Origin: Methylosinus sporium
GTDB lineage: Bacteria; Pseudomonadota; Alphaproteobacteria; Rhizobiales; Beijerinckiaceae
DNA: 64,000 nt
Direction of reading: 5' to 3'
NCBI RefSeq assembly: GCF_003113265.1
Contig: NZ_PUIV01000003.1
Location: 62,001 to 126,000, forward strand
Numbering within the stretch: the stretch's first letter is position 1; each line of letters opens with the position of its first letter. Both the position numbers and the translations under genes were made by a program. Shown here in pieces: positions 44,033-52,429 of the stretch. The notes under the pieces were generated by a model. The model ran no database searches, was not told where the DNA came from, and was given only the letters and a program-made list of their open reading frames with translations.

Positions 44033-46014
44033 CAAACGGCGCCTTCGATCGAGACGCGCGCGGGCAACTGGCCCGCGGCGAAATAGCCGTCGGCGATCGA
44101 CTGCTGCTGGCCGATGACATGGAAATCGAGCGGCTTGGGCTCGAAATCGAGCCGGTGCAGATAATGTCGCGCCACCTGCCGGTCGAGATGCAGGCATCGC
44201 GCGACGGCGCCGAGCTCTTCCTCGGCGCGCTCGCGCGGCGTCGCGCCGAGCGCGCGGATTTGGGCGAGGATCGCGTCGACGATCTGCGGCTGGCCGCAAG
44301 CGAAGTGTCGGCGCGCGACATAGAATTGATGATTCTCGACGAAGCCGGAGCCATCGAGGAGCACATGAGTCTTGCTCCCCATGCGCGCGGCGCTCAACAA
44401 AGGCTCCCAGATCGCCCAAGCGTCGATGGCGCCCTCGCGCAAATCCTCGAGCAGATCGAGCGTCGGAGGGACATAGACGGGCTCGATGTCGTCGCGCGAT
44501 AGACCCCGAATGTTGAGCGCGGTCGTAAGAAAATGATCGGCGTTCGACCATCGGCTCAAAGCGACGCGCTTGCCTCTCAGATCGTCGATCGAGCAGAGGC
44601 GCGGATCGGCGACGACGAGGGCGACATCGGTCGGGGCGGGAGATTCATAGCCGACATAATAGAACGGAACGCCCATCGCGAGAGCGAAAACCGTCGCAGC
44701 CTCGCCGGTGACGCCGATGTCGATCTCGCCGCGACCGATCGCGTCGAGAACAGCAGGCCCGGCGCTGAACTCCCGCCATTCGGCCCGATAGCCGAATGGA
44801 CGAAGATGTTCGTCGAGCGAGCCGAGCGCCCGCAAGGCCGCAAGCGTGCCGAATTTCTGAAAGCCCAGCCGCACGATGTTGGGCGCGCTTCGCGCCGGCG
44901 CCCGCTTCTCCTCGCGCGCTTTCTCCGGCCGATTTTTCTTGCGCGGCGCGATGACGCCCATATGGCCGAGATGGGTGCGCAGCTCGTTGCGGCTCATGCC
45001 GAGCCGCTCCGCGGTGTGGACCTGATTGCCGCGCTCGAGATCGAGAGCGACCGAGACGAGGGAACGGGTCACGCGGTCGAAGAGGTTCTTCTCGCCTTGC
45101 GCTATCGCGGTTTCGAGCAGGCTGCGCAGGCGCGTCTCGAAATCGGCGACCTCTTCCGCATGCGGCGCGTCGAACGCCTCGACGATCGGCACATCGCTTA
45201 TGCGCGCCTCCTGCGTCAGCAGCAGCGCATTGTGCAGCACATTCTCCAGCTCGCGAATATTGCCGGGCCAATGATAGGCGGTCAGCTTCGCGAGGGCTTC
45301 GGGCGCGAGCACGGGCATCGGGCGGCCGAGCTTCGCGCCATAGAGGCGCAGAAAATAATTGGCGAGCGGCTCGATGTCGCCGCGTCTCGCGCGCAGCGGC
45401 GCGATATTCACGGTCGCTATGGCGAGTCGATAGAAGAGGTCCTTGCGGAAGCTCTTCGCGGCCACCGCCGCCTCGAGATTCACATTGGTGGCGGCGATCA
45501 GCCTCACATCGATCGGCCGCGCCTTGCGCGATCCGACGCGCACGATCTCGCGCTCCTGCAAGACGCGCAGCAGCTTCACCTGCATGGGCGGCGGAAGATC
45601 GCCGATCTCGTCGAGCAGCAGCGTCCCACCATGGGCGGCCTCGAACCAGCCGGTCTCGCTTCTCGCGGCGCCAGTGAACGCGCCCTTCTCATGGCCGAAC
45701 AGCTCCGCCTCGACCAGCGTCTCGCTGAAAGCGCCGCAATTGACCGCGAGGAAGGGACCGTCCTTGCGCGCGCTATTGGCGTGAATGTAGCGAGCGACCA
45801 GCTCCTTTCCGGTTCCGGTCTCGCCGATGATCAAAACGGTCGCGTCGCTCGGCGCGATCCGATGCAGATCGGCTTTGAGCCGCAAGGAGACGGAATCCTC
45901 GAACACCATGGCCGAAGCCCGGCTCGTCGCTCCGGGCGTCACTCCGGAAAGGGTCTCGATTCCGGTCCTTTTCTTGTCGGTAACGACCACCGAAAAGGAA
46001 GAGGGACTGAACAT
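44020..46014 (-). CDS. Sigma-54 enhancer-binding activator fused to a C-terminal SsuA/NMT1-like ligand-binding domain
   Basis: This 664-residue protein has an unusual domain order. Residues 1-40 are a short leader with no receiver, PAS or GAF domain. Residues 40-280 are the AAA+ sigma-54 interaction domain, with Walker A GETGTGKE (64-71), GAFTGA (111-116) and Walker B TLLLDE (131-136). Residues 325-355 are a Fis-type helix-turn-helix (HTAERLGMSRNELRTHLGHMG). After a Lys/Arg/Glu linker, 378-650 match periplasmic SsuA/NrtA-type binding proteins (IVRLGFQKFGTLAALRALGSLDEHL; AGPAVLDAIGRGEIDIGVTGE; DLREGAIDAWAIWEPLL), without a signal peptide. It probably senses a sulfonate-like ligand in the cytoplasm and drives the sfnG and ssuD operons nearby. 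Confidence 0.9.
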   Translation of the reverse strand: MFSPSSFSVVVTDKKRTGIETLSGVTPGATSRASAMVFEDSVSLRLKADLHRIAPSDATVLIIGETGTGKELVARYIHANSARKDGPFLAVNCGAFSETLVEAELFGHEKGAFTGAARSETGWFEAAHGGTLLLDEIGDLPPPMQVKLLRVLQEREIVRVGSRKARPIDVRLIAATNVNLEAAVAAKSFRKDLFYRLAIATVNIAPLRARRGDIEPLANYFLRLYGAKLGRPMPVLAPEALAKLTAYHWPGNIRELENVLHNALLLTQEARISDVPIVEAFDAPHAEEVADFETRLRSLLETAIAQGEKNLFDRVTRSLVSVALDLERGNQVHTAERLGMSRNELRTHLGHMGVIAPRKKNRPEKAREEKRAPARSAPNIVRLGFQKFGTLAALRALGSLDEHLRPFGYRAEWREFSAGPAVLDAIGRGEIDIGVTGEAATVFALAMGVPFYYVGYESPAPTDVALVVADPRLCSIDDLRGKRVALSRWSNADHFLTTALNIRGLSRDDIEPVYVPPTLDLLEDLREGAIDAWAIWEPLLSAARMGSKTHVLLDGSGFVENHQFYVARRHFACGQPQIVDAILAQIRALGATPRERAEEELGAVARCLHLDRQVARHYLHRLDFEPKPLDFHVIGQQQSIADGYFAAGQLPARVSIEGAVWRGA

Positions 46015-46106
46015 GCTCGGCGCCTCGATGCGTCATTACATTTTGCCCCGCGCCCCGCAGTTTGCTCGGCGGTGAAGGCAATCGGGGTTTCACGGCGGCG
46101 CATATG

Positions 46107-46132
46107 TTGACTAAATTACTAGACAAAGTCAA
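46107..46132. promoter_or_regulatory. AT-rich inverted repeat upstream of the sigma-54 activator gene
   Basis: TTGACT (46107-46112) and AGTCAA (46127-46132) are 6-bp inverted repeats around an AT-rich centre, 93 bp or more upstream of the activator ATG at 46014. The TTGACT on the minus strand could be a -35 box, but no good -10 is evident. It could also be an operator. Low confidence. Confidence 0.3.
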
Positions 46133-46139
46133 TAAATCT

Positions 46140-46535
46140 CGAGACGATGGGAGGCGACAGCGTGGGTCGGCACGTCATCGCGGACGCGCGACCTCTATCG
46201 TGACGGCGGCGCGGACCTCGCCCGGCTTTCCGCCGAGAGCGATCACAGGGTAGTAGCCGAGACGGAGCGCCGGAGCTCGAGCAGATCGTCCGGCAAAAGG
46301 TCGGCGTGTCGAGCGCGGAGAAAGACTCGTCCGTCAGCAGCACGTCCGGCCGCACCGCGAGCGCTCGGGCGAAGGCGACGCGGGGCCTCTGTCCGCTGGA
46401 GAACTGATGCGGAAAGCCTCGAAGCCGATGCCGCGCAATGCATCCAGCGCGCAGATGCGCCCAATCGTCACACTGGCCTGGGCGCCGCCAGGGAAGCAAT
46501 CGCGCGTCCTGGAACACCAGCGCCATCGTGCAATC
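46140..46535 (-). pseudogene. Decayed SsuB/TauB-type ABC transporter ATPase
   Basis: Fragments in shifting minus-strand frames match a sulfonate/nitrate-type ATPase: [14 protein letters not shown] (Q-loop region, starting near 46526), then VTIG and ALDALRGIG in another frame. Next come [35 protein letters not shown] (degraded signature and Walker B, with SSGQ for SGGQ and DES for DEP), then [12 protein letters not shown] and [19 protein letters not shown] in further frames. At least three frameshifts are needed, and Walker A is absent. It is dead, and sits beside the regulator that carries the matching binding-protein domain. Confidence 0.8.
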
Positions 46536-46558
46536 GAAACGCGGCGCGCCGAATAATG

Positions 46559-47746
46559 CTAGCCGGTTTCGCCGGGAAGGATTTTCGGGAGCGATCGCTG
46601 ATCGAGGAGATTTACGCCGAGCGCCGCGAGCGTGCAGGCGCCGAGCAGGATCGCCGCGTCGACGGTGTCGGCCCGTCCGATCCAGCTTGCGACGACTGGC
46701 GCCAGAACGAGAAGAGCGCAATTGTTAATCGATTCCGATGACGCCAATACAAAGCCCGCGTCAGACCCAGCTCGGCTCGTCTGAACGGCGGTGTTGGCCG
46801 GGGCGGCGAGGCCCGAGGCAAATCCCCAAAGAGCCAGAAGGATAATTGCCGATACGCAGCTAGACTCGGTCGCCAGGAACGCACTCTGCGTGAAGAAGAT
46901 CAGGCCGATGGCGAAAACCAGCACAGTCTCGGGCCGTCCGGCCCAGGCGGTCAGCCGTCCGACGGCCAGGTTGCCTGCGGCGAGCCCGAGACCGAAGGCA
47001 GCGACCGAAAGGCCGATGACGCCGGTGGAAAGACCGTAGCGGCTACGCAGAACCTCGCCGGAGATTAGAAACCCAGCAATCGTCGCGCCGAGCCAGAACC
47101 CCTTGGAGAGGTTGGGCCGGAGGATCGCGCCGTCGAGCAATCGGGCCGCCGAGGCTTTGAGCGGACGACTCCGCCGCGCGATGGATGGCGGCAAAATGCG
47201 CGCCGCCAGGATGAGGACGGCGATGCAGCCGCAGGCTACGGCAATGAACGGCGCCTGCCAATCGTAGGCGTCGGTCAATAGCCCTGCGAAAGTCGGACCC
47301 GTGGCGATGCCGAGGGTCAAGCCCAAGAGGACGAGCCCCATGGCTCCGGCCTGACGTTCTTCGGGAACGGTCTCGGCAATCAGGGCAAAGGCGGTCGGCG
47401 TGAGCGCCGCTCCCGCCGCGCCGCCGAGCACTCGCGCGACGATCGCGAAAGAGAGCGAGGGCGCGAAGGCGACAGCCAGCGCATCGGCGGCAAAAAGCGC
47501 CAGCGCTGGCAACAACAAACGCCGCCGACCGATCCGATCGCCGAGGAGGCCGATGAGCGGGGCGAGTACGGCATAGGACACCGCGTAGGCCGACACGAGC
47601 CAGGCGATATCGGCGGGCTTCGCGGCAAAGGCCGACGCCAATGGCGTCAGCATCGGCGCGAGCATGAATTCAACCGCGCCGACGAAATAGACGGCGAGCG
47701 CCAGGGTGGCGAGGATGAGCGAGGGCGATGGGGTTGGTTTCGGCAT
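46559..47746 (-). CDS. MFS transporter (DHA1 drug:H+ antiporter type)
   Basis: This 395-residue 12-helix transporter shows the motif A variant [19 protein letters not shown] after TM2 and motif C-like [16 protein letters not shown] in TM5. It starts at ATG 47746, inside the 3' end of the merR gene (77-bp overlap in another frame), so merR and this gene are tightly coupled. Regulation by the MerR protein through the operator at 48154 is likely. Substrate unknown. Confidence 0.88.
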   Translation of the reverse strand: MPKPTPSPSLILATLALAVYFVGAVEFMLAPMLTPLASAFAAKPADIAWLVSAYAVSYAVLAPLIGLLGDRIGRRRLLLPALALFAADALAVAFAPSLSFAIVARVLGGAAGAALTPTAFALIAETVPEERQAGAMGLVLLGLTLGIATGPTFAGLLTDAYDWQAPFIAVACGCIAVLILAARILPPSIARRSRPLKASAARLLDGAILRPNLSKGFWLGATIAGFLISGEVLRSRYGLSTGVIGLSVAAFGLGLAAGNLAVGRLTAWAGRPETVLVFAIGLIFFTQSAFLATESSCVSAIILLALWGFASGLAAPANTAVQTSRAGSDAGFVLASSESINNCALLVLAPVVASWIGRADTVDAAILLGACTLAALGVNLLDQRSLPKILPGETG

Positions 47747-48128
47747 GGACAGGCGATTCCGATACGTTGATGTCGTCCTGGCTGGAGGCAGCCTTCAGGG
47801 TGACGAGAAGCTTCTGGCGGCGCGTTTCGAGATCGGCCATTTGCCGTTCGATCGCCTCTAGCTTCAACCGATGCGCAGCGGCCACCTTCGGACAGGCGGT
47901 AACCGCGGCGGGATCGTCGACGATGCAGTTGAGAAATGTCGCGATTTCGTCTGTGGTGAAGCCGAGCCGGATCATCCGGCCGATGCGGCGCACGAAAGCG
48001 ACGTCGGCCTCGTCGAAATCGCGGTAGCCGTTCTCCTCGCGGGTGGCGCGGATCAGGCCGACCTTCTCGTAATGACGGATGGAGCGCACGCTCGCCCCAG
48101 TCCTTTTTGCAACGTCTCCGATCTTCAT
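47670..48128 (-). CDS. MerR-family transcriptional regulator
   Basis: This 152-residue regulator has an N-terminal winged helix typical of MerR (MKIGDVAKRTGASVRSIRHYEKVGLIRATREENGYRDFDEADVAFVRRI), then a dimerisation helix. The family usually ends near the helix ALEAIERQMADLETRRQKLL; here about 40 extra residues overlap the MFS gene. A CPK sequence (TACPKVAAAH) is the only cysteine context, so metal sensing is possible but not clear. It is preceded by a classic 19-bp-spaced MerR promoter with a perfect palindrome. Confidence 0.88.
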   Translation of the reverse strand: MKIGDVAKRTGASVRSIRHYEKVGLIRATREENGYRDFDEADVAFVRRIGRMIRLGFTTDEIATFLNCIVDDPAAVTACPKVAAAHRLKLEAIERQMADLETRRQKLLVTLKAASSQDDINVSESPVHAETNPIALAHPRHPGARRLFRRRG

Positions 48129-48150
48129 CCGCCCTCCTGCCGCATGGTCT

Positions 48151-48177
48151 AGCCCCTGACATCAATGTCAGGGTCAA
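48151..48177 (-). promoter_or_regulatory. MerR-type promoter/operator upstream of merR-MFS
   Basis: CCCTGACAT-CA-ATGTCAGGG (48154-48173) is a perfect 9-bp inverted repeat with 2-bp spacer. On the minus strand it lies between a TTGACC -35 box (48177-48172) and a CTAGAC -10-like box, with 19-bp spacing. The over-long spacer filled by a palindrome is the hallmark of promoters that MerR proteins twist into an active form. Confidence 0.75.
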
Positions 48178-48338
48178 GCACGAAAGTGAGATTTACCGCA
48201 CGACGGAGAAGCACTGCGCCGCAGCGCGCAGCGGACTTGCGCATCCGGCGGGCGCGGCTCGCGAGAGGGTGGCTTCGTGGCTGTCTGTCGATATATGCCG
48301 GCTCGCCGCGTGACACCGAGTTCCCAGCGCTTGCGACG

Positions 48339-49424
48339 CTATCCGACTTGGCCACGATGCCGCAGAAACTGATCGGCGAGCACGATCGCCATCATTGCTT
48401 CGCCGACCGGCACGGCGCGAATGCCGACGCAGGGATCGTGCCGGCCTTTCGTGACGATTTCCGTGTCTCCTCCGAGGCTGTCGATCGTCAGCCGCGGCGT
48501 GAGGATCGACGACGTCGGTTTGACCGCGAAACGCGCCACGATCGTCTGCCCGGTCGAAATGCCGCCCAGCACGCCGCCGGCGTGATTGGAAAGAAAGACC
48601 GCTCTGCCGTCATTGCCCGAACGCATTTCGTCGGCGTTGGCTTCGCCCGAGAGTTCCGCGGCCGCAAAGCCCGCCCCGATTTCAACTCCCTTGACGGCAT
48701 TGATCGACATGAGGGCGCTCGCGAGCTCGGCGTCGAGCTTACCGTAGATCGGCGCGCCCCAGCCTGCAGGAACGCCTTCCGCGATTACCTCGATCACGGC
48801 GCCGACGGACGAGCCCGCTCTCCGCGCCTCGTCGAGAGAATCCTCCCAACGCCGCGCTGCTCGTGGATCCGGGCAAAATAGCGAATTTCTCTCCACCTCG
48901 CTCCAATCGAAACGCTCGCGATCGATTCTATCCGCGCCGATCTGCACGAGCGCTCCACGAATCGATACGCCCGCGACGACTTTGCGGGCGACCGCGCCCG
49001 CTGCAACGCGCGCGGCCGTCTCCCGCGCCGATGCGCGTCCGCCACCGCGATAGTCACGAATTCCGTATTTCGCATCATAGGCATAGTCTGCATGACCGGG
49101 ACGGAATTTGTTCGCGATCTCGTTATAGTCTTTTGTGCGCTGATCGGTGTTGTCGATCATCAGAGCGATCGGCGTGCCCGTCGTCACTTGCCGGCCGTTT
49201 CCGTCCGTGAAGACGCCGGAGAGAATTTTCACGTCATCCGGCTCCCGCCGTTGCGTGGTAAAGCGCGATTGGCCGGGTCGACGTCTCTCGAGCGCATGTC
49301 GAATCTCCGCCGCCGTCAGCTCAATTCCCGGCGGACAACCGTCGACCACTGCGCCGAGCGCCGGCCCATGGCTCTCGCCGAATGTCGTGACGCGGAAGAG
49401 GTGGCCGAAACAATTATGAGACAT
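48339..49424 (-). CDS. aroC: Chorismate synthase
   Basis: This 361-residue enzyme catalyses the last shikimate-pathway step, EPSP to chorismate, with reduced FMN. All signatures are present: [19 protein letters not shown] at the N terminus, [43 protein letters not shown] in the middle, and [21 protein letters not shown] with [19 protein letters not shown] near the end. It is full length for the bacterial family. Its neighbours are accessory genes (MFS, methyltransferase, Rieske oxygenase). Whether it is the housekeeping copy or a pathway-specific second copy cannot be told from this window. Confidence 0.96.
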   Translation of the reverse strand: MSHNCFGHLFRVTTFGESHGPALGAVVDGCPPGIELTAAEIRHALERRRPGQSRFTTQRREPDDVKILSGVFTDGNGRQVTTGTPIALMIDNTDQRTKDYNEIANKFRPGHADYAYDAKYGIRDYRGGGRASARETAARVAAGAVARKVVAGVSIRGALVQIGADRIDRERFDWSEVERNSLFCPDPRAARRWEDSLDEARRAGSSVGAVIEVIAEGVPAGWGAPIYGKLDAELASALMSINAVKGVEIGAGFAAAELSGEANADEMRSGNDGRAVFLSNHAGGVLGGISTGQTIVARFAVKPTSSILTPRLTIDSLGGDTEIVTKGRHDPCVGIRAVPVGEAMMAIVLADQFLRHRGQVG

Positions 49425-49534
49425 GCAGACCTCGGCGTTCTAGCGCATACTCGATCTCGTCGCCGTTTCCGCCACGCGGTCGAAGCATGAAGAGACGCCC
49501 CGTCGCGCAGCTCCGCGATCCGAACTGGGGCCGT

Positions 49535-50383
49535 TTAGTTTCGCACCGGAGGGCGCTTTCTCAAATGCAGGTGAAGAATACGAACGCCTTCCAGTAGGTA
49601 GCCGTCGTCCTCTGCGACATTCCGGAGATCGCGGTAGAGCGCTTCTATTTCTGGACTGGTCGCGAGTCCAAATTCTCGCAGCCGATCTCGAATCTGAACG
49701 AACGAACGCCAGATCAGGCTCTTTTGACGCGGGGTCCTGAGCGCCGGTTGTGTGAACTGCGCCGCTTCGATAGCGACGTCCATGTTCTGCACATAGGTCC
49801 AGAGCGGCTCCGCGCAATTGAATTTGACGTTGATTCTCTCGCCCAGCCTTTCGAGCAGCTCGACCGACCGGGGAACGGAGGGGTGATGGGGAATCGAAAA
49901 ACGGCGTGTCGTCGGCTCCTCGATGACAATCGAGCCGTTGTCCTTGCATAGCGACAGGACGTTCTCGAAAAATGTCGTCCAGTTCGTGATATGCGCGAGA
50001 ACGAAGCGACAGTAGACGACGTCGAACGCTTCTCCGATATCCAGCGTGGATGTCATATCATGGCGGATAAAGCGAATATTGTCGATCCCGCGCTCGTCTC
50101 GCCTCTGGAGACAGACGTCGATCTGAGCTTGCGACTCGTCTATCGCCACGACAGCTCCGCTGCGTGACCTGACCTGATCGGCGAACCAGAACGCCATTTG
50201 GCCATGCCCGCATCCGATTTCCAATACGGACCGCGCATTGTCGGGAAGCTGGCTCGTGATGAAGTCTCGACTCGCGGGGTCGTATAGCTCGGTCAATATC
50301 TCCAATCGCTCTCGATCGGCGTAGCCGACATCGTGGATATAGGCTTCGCTCTCGTCCTTCGAATAGCTGTCTTGGTTCTGCAT
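49535..50383 (-). CDS. Class I SAM-dependent methyltransferase
   Basis: This 282-residue protein has a Methyltransf domain. Motif I is SVLEIGCGHGQMAFWFADQV, the acidic residue is in VVAIDESQAQID, motif II is MTSTLDIGEAFDVVYCRFVLAHI and motif III SIVIEEP. The N terminus (YIHDVGYADRERLEILTELYDPASRDFI) and a C-terminal helical region resemble small-molecule methyltransferases of natural-product or aromatic metabolism. It is 20 bp downstream of the Rieske oxygenase beta gene on the same strand, suggesting methylation of the oxygenase product or a related compound. The substrate is not known. Confidence 0.85.
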   Translation of the reverse strand: MQNQDSYSKDESEAYIHDVGYADRERLEILTELYDPASRDFITSQLPDNARSVLEIGCGHGQMAFWFADQVRSRSGAVVAIDESQAQIDVCLQRRDERGIDNIRFIRHDMTSTLDIGEAFDVVYCRFVLAHITNWTTFFENVLSLCKDNGSIVIEEPTTRRFSIPHHPSVPRSVELLERLGERINVKFNCAEPLWTYVQNMDVAIEAAQFTQPALRTPRQKSLIWRSFVQIRDRLREFGLATSPEIEALYRDLRNVAEDDGYLLEGVRILHLHLRKRPPVRN

Positions 50384-50403
50384 GGCGTTCTCCGAGAAAG
50401 GTC

Positions 50404-50931
50404 TCAGATGATGATGCTGATGCGTCTTTGTTTCGAGATGGACTCATGGTCCAATTGCACCGACCGCTCACGGATTCGAAACTCGGATTCATGCGGGACG
50501 AGCCGATATTTGGCGCTGCCGACGAACTCCCAGGATTCGTGATTTCGAAATTGATAGACGACGAAATTCACTCTCACGACGATCTCTTCGGTCGCAGAGG
50601 CCAAAAATCGCAAATTGGACACCAAGCGACGCGTACGCGAGCGCGGTTGCTCCATCCAAGTCGACGCGCCCGCGAAATGCCGAACGCGCGCCCGCAGTCG
50701 CTCATAATCGTCCAAGATCAGGCAGAGGGCTTGCTCAGGCGCGCTTTCGGCCGCGCGCTGCAATGGAGCGACGATGTATCGCGCCTCCGGTTCAAAAAGC
50801 TCGAACCAGTCATCGAGGCGCCATTCGTCGAGCAGGTCCGCTTCCAAGGCGAGAAAGGAGGTGATGCGGCTTACGATATCCGGAACAATCGGGACTGCGC
50901 TCATATAGGGAACGACGAATGTTGCTGTCAT
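50404..50931 (-). CDS. Aromatic-ring-hydroxylating dioxygenase, small (beta) subunit
   Basis: This 175-residue SnoaL-fold beta subunit starts at the ATG at 50931, which overlaps the alpha-subunit stop (TAATG). Family features are FLALEADLLDEWRLDDWFELFEPEARYIVAPL (the E-A-LLD--RLDEWL pattern), RVRHFAGASTWMEQPRSRTRRLVSNLRF and VRVNFVVYQFRNHESWEFVGSAKYRL. It is structural and helps assemble the alpha3beta3 hexamer. Confidence 0.9.
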   Translation of the reverse strand: MTATFVVPYMSAVPIVPDIVSRITSFLALEADLLDEWRLDDWFELFEPEARYIVAPLQRAAESAPEQALCLILDDYERLRARVRHFAGASTWMEQPRSRTRRLVSNLRFLASATEEIVVRVNFVVYQFRNHESWEFVGSAKYRLVPHESEFRIRERSVQLDHESISKQRRISIII

Positions 50932-52181
50932 TACGGCTGCTCCACATAATTGGCCCATTCGCGCCAGAAGGCTCGGTTCTGCTCTTCATCTGTATGTTTT
51001 GTCGTGCCGACGCTCATGCCACGCGAGAAGTCGCTGTAGCCGATGCCCGCATGTGCATATGAGCGCTGACAGGATTCCAGAATTTCGACGTCGTCGGGCG
51101 TTCCGAAACCGCCTGGCCCGATGAAGGATATCAGTGCGCTGACGCGCATGGCTCTTTCTTCCGGCGTGTCATTCGAAAATCCGGCACCCCAGACGGTCAC
51201 TTCGACCTCGTCGGGAGACGTCGGGAAAAAAGTCCGTATGTTCAAGCCGAGTATGTCGTTGATGACCAGATTTGGAAAAACGAAGAGGCTGCGGTTGGTA
51301 TGAGCCATGTCCTCCGCGCGTCCTCGTCCGACACGAGCGACGAGATCGTCGAACTTTTTATCGATCGCTGCTTTCATGTCGGCTGGGAATAGGGGGCTCC
51401 AATAGGCGATGGGCCGTCCAGTCGAAGGCGGACCGCTCTTTATGACGCCATGTCCGCCGCCGAGAGCATAGCCGACGCCGCTGCGCTTGTGCGAGTTCGG
51501 ATCGGTTCCGAGCGAATCGAGAAGCTCGAGAAATCGTTTGTGCGCAAATGGCAGATGATAGGCATCGACGCCGTTTTCAGCGAGGAGCTTCCAATTGGCT
51601 CGGATGGAGTGATGAAGATGTTCGGGCAGAACTTCGACGGATCCTTCGGACTGATCGCAGACGAGGTCTATGTATTCCTTCGCGCCCCCGAGATAGGAGG
51701 CGAGGCTCACCAACGGTTCGCCGAAGTTGATGAATAGAAAGCCGCGATAATCATCGAGCTTGATTTGCGGCAAGGAAGGCTCGGGCAGCCCTTCGCCGAC
51801 ACGTCCATACGCGGACCTTCCCGGCACGCCGGTGAGCGCGCCCGACGTATCGTACATCCAGCCGTGATAGGGACATGCAAATCGATTGGCGGTTCCTTTC
51901 GCGTCCGTGCAGACGACGGCGCCGCGGTGCGCGCAGGCGTTCAAGAACGCGAGCGGCGCCTCGGAAGCTACGTCCCTGACCAAGATGACGGGGCGACCGC
52001 CGATCTTGCGCGTGAGAAAGTCGCCGGGCTTTTCCAACTCGCTCGCATGACCGGCATACAGCCAGCATTTATCGAATATTCGCGTCAGCTCCCGGCGCCA
52101 AGTATCCTCACATACATAGACTTGCCGATGCACCCGAAAAAAATTCCTATTGTCTGTCTCGACGAATTGCCGCGTCGTCAT
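50931..52181 (-). CDS. Rieske non-haem iron aromatic-ring-hydroxylating oxygenase, large (alpha) subunit
   Basis: This 416-residue catalytic subunit starts at the ATG at 52181, with GGGAGA upstream. The Rieske [2Fe-2S] ligands are Cys83-x-His85 and Cys103-x2-His106 (CAHRG; CPYHGWMYD). The mononuclear iron site is ENGVDAYHLPFAH with Asp206 (bridging), His209 and His214, and a later Asp in the GTPDDVEILE stretch. The overall pattern resembles benzoate/anthranilate/toluate-type dioxygenases. It would dihydroxylate or oxygenate an aromatic compound, but no ferredoxin or reductase gene is found nearby, so electrons must come from elsewhere. Confidence 0.93.
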   Translation of the reverse strand: MTTRQFVETDNRNFFRVHRQVYVCEDTWRRELTRIFDKCWLYAGHASELEKPGDFLTRKIGGRPVILVRDVASEAPLAFLNACAHRGAVVCTDAKGTANRFACPYHGWMYDTSGALTGVPGRSAYGRVGEGLPEPSLPQIKLDDYRGFLFINFGEPLVSLASYLGGAKEYIDLVCDQSEGSVEVLPEHLHHSIRANWKLLAENGVDAYHLPFAHKRFLELLDSLGTDPNSHKRSGVGYALGGGHGVIKSGPPSTGRPIAYWSPLFPADMKAAIDKKFDDLVARVGRGRAEDMAHTNRSLFVFPNLVINDILGLNIRTFFPTSPDEVEVTVWGAGFSNDTPEERAMRVSALISFIGPGGFGTPDDVEILESCQRSYAHAGIGYSDFSRGMSVGTTKHTDEEQNRAFWREWANYVEQP

Positions 52182-52429
52182 TCGAGTCTCCCGAGAACGA
52201 TGCCAGGGCGAGCCTCTATTCTTGTAGCCGCATCCATAACCGAGCAACAATAAAGCTCGACAACGAAATAAATATTACAATCGTTAAAAATAGCAATATA
52301 GAATTTTATTATACGACACATAACAATTTAACTGCCTCGTAATTCTGCGATGTCATATCGACAAGCCAAAAGCGTGTATTATTCTATAATTGTGCATCAG
52401 AAAGAATAAGGCCTTTCGGCCGGCGCGCG
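52182..52429. other. AT-rich intergenic region, probable promoter of the Rieske genes
   Basis: The stretch from about 52255 to 52405 is far richer in A and T than anything around it, for example runs such as AAATATTACAATCG and ATAGAATTTTATTATACG. It contains no convincing gene and separates the oxygenase genes from the DHA2 transporter. It probably holds the oxygenase promoter and may be a remnant of foreign donor DNA. Confidence 0.55.
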
